From: DATDAH01 sp036525535
GTDB lineage: Bacteria > Actinomycetota > Acidimicrobiia > Acidimicrobiales > DATDAH01
Length of the DNA stretch: 9,925 bases
Direction: 5' to 3'
NCBI GenBank assembly: GCA_036525535.1
Contig: DATDAH010000101.1
Location: 1-9,925 of the forward strand
The notes beneath the pieces are model-generated. The model ran no database searches, was not told the origin of the DNA, and saw only the letters and a list, made by a program, of their open reading frames with translations. Each line of letters begins with the position of its first letter. The first letter of the stretch is position 1. Below are positions 6,253-9,925 of this stretch, piece by piece. The position numbers and the translations under genes were made by a program.

Positions 6253-7055
6253 GCCGGACCGGGTTCGCCCCGTCGGGCTCGGCCCGCATCGCCTACGAGG
6301 TCGAGGGGGCGGGGCCACCGGTGATGCTGGTCCACGCCGGGGTCACCGACCGCCGGGCGTGGTGGCCGCTCGTCGAGGCCTTGAAACCCACCCACACCAC
6401 CCTCACCTTCGACCAGCGGGGGTTCGGCGACACGACCTTCACCCCCGAGGACCACTCCCCCGTGGACGACGCCCTCGCCGTGCTGGATCACGCCGGGATC
6501 GAGGGGCCGGTGGCCGCGGTGGGTTGCTCGATGGGCGGGCGCCTGGCGCTCGACCTGACCCTGGCCCGTCCCGAGCGGGTGTCCCAGCTCGTCCTGATCG
6601 GCTCCGCCTGCCGCGGCGCCCCTGGCCCCGACGAGTGGCCCGAGTCCTACCGGGAGATCGGCCTGGCCCTCGACGCCGCCGAGGAGGCCGGCGACCTCGA
6701 CGAGGTGAACCGGCTGGAGGCGTGGCTCTGGCTGGACGGGCCGACAGCGCCCGAGGGTCGCGTGACCGGCCCGCCTCGCACGATGTTCCTGGAGATGAAC
6801 CGGTGGGCGCTCGGCGCCGACGATCCCGGCGACGAGATCGAGCGGTCGTCGGCCTGGGACCGCCTGCACGACATCAGCGTGCCGACGCTGGTCCTGATGG
6901 GCGAGCTCGACCTCGAAGACGTCCGCGCGACCTCCGAGGGCCTGGCCGAGCGCATCCCCGCCGCCACGCTCGAGGTCCTGGCGGGCACGGCCCACGTACC
7001 CCACGTCGAGCGCCATCCCCGCTGCATCGAGGCCATCGCCGCCTTCCTGAGCTGA
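6249..7055 (+). CDS. Alpha/beta hydrolase
   Basis: A 268-residue single-domain alpha/beta hydrolase without signal peptide, so cytosolic. The oxyanion strand reads MLVHAGVTD (26-34), with HAG in place of the usual HGG/HGF. The nucleophile elbow GCSMGG puts the catalytic Ser at 94, the acid is probably Asp221 in MGELDLEDV, and the catalytic His is His249 in GTAHVPHVERHP. The lid (about 120-195) is rich in Asp, Glu and Trp. Members of this COG0596-type group cleave esters, lactones or C-C bonds of ring-cleavage products; the lid gives no clear hint which. Its ATG overlaps the stop of the aldehyde dehydrogenase by four bases, so the two are co-translated and probably share a pathway, for instance with the hydrolase releasing or processing the aldehyde's precursor or product (inference). 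Confidence 0.9.
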   Translation: MSRTGFAPSGSARIAYEVEGAGPPVMLVHAGVTDRRAWWPLVEALKPTHTTLTFDQRGFGDTTFTPEDHSPVDDALAVLDHAGIEGPVAAVGCSMGGRLALDLTLARPERVSQLVLIGSACRGAPGPDEWPESYREIGLALDAAEEAGDLDEVNRLEAWLWLDGPTAPEGRVTGPPRTMFLEMNRWALGADDPGDEIERSSAWDRLHDISVPTLVLMGELDLEDVRATSEGLAERIPAATLEVLAGTAHVPHVERHPRCIEAIAAFLS

Positions 7056-7079
7056 CCGCCAACGAGGCGGGGGGGTCAG
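7052..7079. terminator. Possible bidirectional hairpin between convergent genes
   Basis: The outer arms CTGACC (7052-7057) and GGTCAG (7074-7079) pair, and GCC/GGC continue the stem inside with a bulge of five Gs on the right side. Alternatively CCGCC (7056-7060) pairs with GGCGG (7066-7070) around AACGA. The outer arms include both stop codons. There is no T-tract, so a simple intrinsic terminator is uncertain. Confidence 0.35.
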
Positions 7080-8698
7080 CCGGAGAGCTCGCCGGTGGCC
7101 ACCGACTTGGCCCAGCGGTAGTCGGCCTTGCCGCTGGGGCTGCGGGTGACCGCCTCGACCAGGTGCAGCTCGCGGGGGACCTTGTAGCCGGCGATCTTGG
7201 TGCGGGCGTGGTCGGCCAGTTCCTCGAGGCTCGGGCTCGTACCCGGGCGCGGGGCGACGACGGCGGCGACCCGCTGGCCGAAGCGCTCGTCCGGGACGCC
7301 GACGACGATGGCGTCGAAGACGGCGGGGTGGCTCTTGAGGGCGGCCTCGACCTCCTCGGGGAAGATCTTCTCACCGCCCGAGTTGATGCTGACCGAGCCC
7401 CGCCCGAACAGGGTGATGGTGCCGTCGGCCTCGACGGTGGCGTAGTCGCCAGGGATGACCCAGCGCTGGCCGTCGGCGTCGTGGACGAAGGTGCGGGCCG
7501 TCTTCTCCTCGTCCTTGTAGTAGCCGAGCGGGATGCGGCCGGTGCGGGCCAGCATGCCCTTGACGCCGGAGCCGGGCTCGAGGGGGCGATGGTCCTCGTC
7601 GAGCACTGCGGTCGAGTCGTTCACGGCGAAACGCGGGTGGCCTTCGTCGGAGGAACCGACCCCGCCACCATTGGCGCCGGTCTCCGACGCCCCAAAGGCG
7701 TCGGTGATGATCAGGTCGGGTCGGGCCCGAGTGAACTGCTCCTTCACGCCGGCGGAGAGGATGGCTCCACCCGAGCCGAGGGCGAAGAAGCTGGACAGGT
7801 CGTACTTGTCCGGATTGGCCAACAGCTCGTCGGCCAGGGGGCGGGCCATCGCGTCGCCCACGACGGTCATGGTCGTGACCTTCTCCTGCTCGACCATGCG
7901 CCAGATGCCCTCGGGATCGAACTTGCGGGAGGCGGCCAACACCAGGGTGTTGCCCTGGTGGAAGCAGATGAAGGCGGCCCACTGGGCGGCGCCGTGCATG
8001 AGGGGGGCGGCCGTGGCCATGGTCAAGGTCCCCGCCGACTCCTCCACGCGGGCGGCCAGGTCCTCGGGCGCGGCCGGTGGTTCGGCCAGGCCCATGGCCG
8101 AGAGGTCCATGGCGGCGAAGAAGATGTCCTCCTGTCGCCACATCACGCCCTTGGGCATGCCCGTGGTACCGCCCGTGTAGAGGATGTAGAGGTCGTCGCC
8201 GGAACGCTCGCCGAAGTCCCGCTCGGTGGAGGCCGCGGCCAAGGCGGTCTCGTAGTCCTCGGTGGGCAGGCCGGCCATCTCCACGCCGGAGCCGTCGGCC
8301 ACGTAGAGGAAGGTGTGCACGCCGGGGACCTGGTCCACGACGGCGGCGAGCGTGGGGGTGAACTCCTGGTGGTGGATCACCGCGGCCAGCTCGGCGTCGT
8401 CGAAGAGGTAGACCAGCTCCTCTTCGACGTAGCGGTAGTTCACGTTGATCGGCACCGCCCGGATCTTCCACGCCGCCAACATGGCCTCGATGTACTCGGT
8501 GCCGTTGTAGAGGAAGAGGCCGACGTGGTCGCCGGCACCGACCCCCCGCTCGGCCAGCACGTGGGCCAGCCGGGTCGCCCGTTCGTCCACCTCGGCGTAC
8601 GTGAGGCGGCGATCCTCGGTGACGATGGCGGTCTGGTCCGGCACCGTGTCGGCCACGACCTCGAACGTGTCAGCAAAGGTGAAGGGGCGGTTCGCCAT
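7076..8698 (-). CDS. FadD19-like acyl-CoA ligase (AMP-forming)
   Basis: A 540-residue adenylate-forming enzyme that activates a carboxylic acid with ATP and CoA. Motifs in order: P-loop YTGGTTGMPKG (174-184) followed by VMWRQEDIF, GDAMARPLADELL (281-293), GASETG (336-341), IPGDYA (415-420), GRGSVSINSGGEKIFPEEVE (432-451) and the C-terminal Lys524 in RSPSGKADYRWAK that drives adenylation. The wording of these motifs, especially the WRQEDIF, INSGGEK and KADYRWAK stretches, closely recalls mycobacterial FadD19, a CoA ligase for steroid side-chain acids. A steroid, terpenoid or branched fatty acid is therefore a fair guess, not a proof. No membrane segment is evident. ATG 8698 is used; TAGGGT lies 8 bases upstream with no Shine-Dalgarno site, suggesting a leaderless message. 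It faces the alpha/beta hydrolase and is divergent from a second aldehyde dehydrogenase. Confidence 0.93.
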   Translation of the reverse strand: MANRPFTFADTFEVVADTVPDQTAIVTEDRRLTYAEVDERATRLAHVLAERGVGAGDHVGLFLYNGTEYIEAMLAAWKIRAVPINVNYRYVEEELVYLFDDAELAAVIHHQEFTPTLAAVVDQVPGVHTFLYVADGSGVEMAGLPTEDYETALAAASTERDFGERSGDDLYILYTGGTTGMPKGVMWRQEDIFFAAMDLSAMGLAEPPAAPEDLAARVEESAGTLTMATAAPLMHGAAQWAAFICFHQGNTLVLAASRKFDPEGIWRMVEQEKVTTMTVVGDAMARPLADELLANPDKYDLSSFFALGSGGAILSAGVKEQFTRARPDLIITDAFGASETGANGGGVGSSDEGHPRFAVNDSTAVLDEDHRPLEPGSGVKGMLARTGRIPLGYYKDEEKTARTFVHDADGQRWVIPGDYATVEADGTITLFGRGSVSINSGGEKIFPEEVEAALKSHPAVFDAIVVGVPDERFGQRVAAVVAPRPGTSPSLEELADHARTKIAGYKVPRELHLVEAVTRSPSGKADYRWAKSVATGELSG

Positions 8699-8706
8699 GG
8701 CCCGGG

Positions 8707-8712
8707 ACCCTA
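8707..8712 (-). promoter_or_regulatory. Candidate -10 of the CoA ligase gene
   Basis: On the minus strand this reads TAGGGT (TANNNT), 8 bases before ATG 8698. No convincing -35 sits 17 bases further up. The palindrome at 8737-8755 would be centred about 46 bp before the inferred start, so an activator is possible as well as a repressor. Confidence 0.35.
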
Positions 8713-8736
8713 GGACGGCTTTGTCGAACGGCCCGA

Positions 8737-8755
8737 ATCTGACAGGGTGTCAGAT
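8737..8755. promoter_or_regulatory. Perfect 19-bp palindrome, probable shared operator
   Basis: ATCTGACAGGGTGTCAGAT consists of two perfect 8-bp arms around GGG, in the 99-bp spacer between divergent CoA ligase and aldehyde dehydrogenase genes. The arm length and short centre suit a dimeric HTH regulator such as TetR or GntR type. It does not match the KstR motif (AAC/GTT) or the KstR2 motif I know. A lone half-site CTGACA recurs at 8779-8784. The cognate regulator is not in this window. Confidence 0.6.
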
Positions 8756-8771
8756 GTTCGCGCGGAGCGGC

Positions 8772-8801
8772 ATGACCGCTGACACAAAGGGGAACTGGTG
8801 A
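8772..8801 (+). CDS. Possible 9-residue upstream ORF
   Basis: ATG 8772 opens a tiny frame (MTADTKGNW) whose TGA (8799-8801) overlaps the GTG start of the following aldehyde dehydrogenase. It has no clear Shine-Dalgarno site of its own. It could serve translational coupling, or it could be chance. Confidence 0.2.
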   Translation: MTADTKGNW

Positions 8802-9925
8802 GCATCAACGGCGTACAGGACCGCGACACCCTCTGGATCGGTGGGGACTGGGTCCCCTCGGACGGCGGTGGTTCGATCGAGGTCATCTCCCCGCACACCG
8901 AGCAGGTCATCGCCACCGTCCCCGAGGCCTCAACGACCGACGTCGACAACGCCGTGGCCGCCGCTCGGGCCGCTCTGGAGAGCGGGCCCTGGGCCACGAT
9001 GGAGCCCGCCGGTCGGGCCGAGATCCTGACCGACCTGACCGGGGCGCTGGGCGCCCGGGCCGAGGACCTCGCCCAGACCATCACCGCCGAGATGGGCTCG
9101 CCCATCATGTTCAGCCACCTGGGCCAGGTCGGCGCCACCCTGATGGTGGCCGACTACTACGCCAATCTGGCGAAGGACTTCACCTTCGAGGAGGAGCGCC
9201 AGGGCCTCATGTCCAGCGTGCTCGTGCGGCGCGAGCCCGTTGGTGTCGTCGGCGCCATCGTCCCCTGGAACGTCCCGCTCTACGTGACCATGCTGAAGCT
9301 GGCCCCGGCGCTGGCCGCCGGCGCCACCATGGTCCTCAAGCCGGCCCCCGAGTCCCCGCTCAGCGCCTACCTCCTGGCCGAGGCGCTGGAGCAGGTCGGC
9401 CTGCCCAAGGGCGTCGTGAACGTCGTTCCCGCCGGCCGTGAGGTGGGCGAGCACCTGGTCCGTCACCCCGGCGTGGACAAGATCGCCTTCACGGGCTCCA
9501 CCGCGGCGGGCATGAAGATCGCCTCCATCTGTGGCGAGCAGCTCAAGCGCTACACCCTCGAGCTGGGCGGCAAGTCGGCGGCGATCATCCTCGACGACGC
9601 CGACGTCGACACCACGCTGGACAACCTGCTGCAGGTGGCCGGCCTGATGAACAACGGTCAGGCGTGCGTGGCCCAGACCCGGGTGCTGGCCAGCCGGGCC
9701 AGGTACGACGAAGTCGTCAGCGGCCTGGCCACCCGCATGGCCGCGGTCAAGGTCGGGGACCCGGCCGAGATGGACACCGAGGTCGGCCCTCTCGTCGCCG
9801 AACGTCAGCGGGACCGGGTCGAGAAGTACATCGTGCAGGGCCAGGAGGAGGGTGCGGAGGTCGTCGTGGGCGGCGGTCGCCCCGCCGGTCAGGACACGGG
9901 CTGGTACGTCGAGCCCACCCTCTTC
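8798..9925 (+). CDS. Aldehyde dehydrogenase, 3' end cut by window
   Basis: The 376 residues present cover roughly the first three quarters of an ALDH-superfamily enzyme; about 110 residues should lie beyond the edge. Seen are oxyanion Asn158 in IVPWNVP, Lys181 in VLKPAPESP, the cofactor loop FTGSTAAG (231-238), general base Glu255 in LELGGKSA and nucleophile Cys290 in NNGQACVAQTR. The frame ends in YVEPTLF, where the family continues to the conserved EIFGPV region. The start is GTG 8798, backed by AAGGGG five bases upstream and by family similarity from residue 11 on. It is clearly a different subfamily from the aldehyde dehydrogenase at 4786, not a recent duplicate, as motifs outside the active site differ. 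It is divergent from the CoA ligase and shares the palindromic operator, so aldehyde to acid to acyl-CoA is a plausible joint route. Confidence 0.92.
   Translation, partial: MSINGVQDRDTLWIGGDWVPSDGGGSIEVISPHTEQVIATVPEASTTDVDNAVAAARAALESGPWATMEPAGRAEILTDLTGALGARAEDLAQTITAEMGSPIMFSHLGQVGATLMVADYYANLAKDFTFEEERQGLMSSVLVRREPVGVVGAIVPWNVPLYVTMLKLAPALAAGATMVLKPAPESPLSAYLLAEALEQVGLPKGVVNVVPAGREVGEHLVRHPGVDKIAFTGSTAAGMKIASICGEQLKRYTLELGGKSAAIILDDADVDTTLDNLLQVAGLMNNGQACVAQTRVLASRARYDEVVSGLATRMAAVKVGDPAEMDTEVGPLVAERQRDRVEKYIVQGQEEGAEVVVGGGRPAGQDTGWYVEPTLF

Noticed and set aside
4759..6318. A 519-codon open frame antisense to the first aldehyde dehydrogenase
   Set aside because: Low-complexity Gly/Val/Asp/Leu translation, with no motif. 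The opposite strand has a complete catalytic ALDH.
6005..8713. A 902-codon open frame on the plus strand
   Set aside because: It runs out of frame through the aldehyde dehydrogenase and hydrolase and then antisense to the CoA ligase. The translation is Gly/Arg/Ala-rich with no domain. It is a by-product of very high GC, where stop codons are rare.
8930..9466. A 178-codon frame antisense to the second aldehyde dehydrogenase
   Set aside because: No domain, and the sense strand has intact catalytic motifs.

Overview
The window is very GC-rich DNA packed with genes, almost all on short gaps or overlaps. GC-saturated third codon positions, TANNNT-type -10 elements close to start codons, and a catabolic gene repertoire (MarR, paired amidohydrolases, SDR, aldehyde dehydrogenases, a FadD19-like CoA ligase) point to a free-living actinobacterium. 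A mycobacterium-like or acidimicrobial lineage would fit, but the sequence alone does not settle the genus. There are no RNA genes, CRISPR arrays or mobile elements.

Region 1 (1-4610, minus strand) looks like one operon read right to left. It starts with a MarR repressor (4095-4568), whose promoter carries a perfect 15-bp palindrome over the -35 box. It continues with a degenerate amidohydrolase-like protein (3214-4080), a second amidohydrolase (2006-3214), a classical short-chain dehydrogenase (1212-1991), and a PLP/PMP-dependent enzyme of the RfbH/ColD sugar 3-dehydratase type (1207 to beyond base 1). Gaps inside the operon run from a 14-bp spacer to a 1-bp overlap, so the genes are probably translated in a coupled way. 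The last gene has His where the family's Schiff-base Lys normally sits, a hallmark of deoxygenating rather than transaminating enzymes. That is unusual in what otherwise looks like a catabolic operon.

Region 2 (4606-4785) is the divergent intergenic region. It holds a 12-bp direct repeat, a small inverted repeat and a candidate -10 for the rightward genes.

Region 3 (4786-7055, plus strand) is a two-gene unit: an NAD(P)-dependent aldehyde dehydrogenase and an alpha/beta hydrolase joined by an ATGA overlap. It ends against the convergent gene of region 4 across a 20-bp gap that can form a hairpin.

Region 4 (7076-9925) is a divergent pair around a 99-bp spacer. A FadD19-like acyl-CoA ligase reads left, and a second aldehyde dehydrogenase, cut by the window edge, reads right. 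A perfect 19-bp palindrome lies between them and is probably the shared operator.

Together, regions 3 and 4 fit oxidation of an aldehyde to an acid followed by CoA activation, with hydrolysis of an ester or C-C bond. Region 1 fits a separately induced pathway whose substrate cannot be named from sequence. The strongest leads are the His-type PLP dehydratase in a MarR operon and the overlapping amidohydrolase pair whose active-site residues look complementary.
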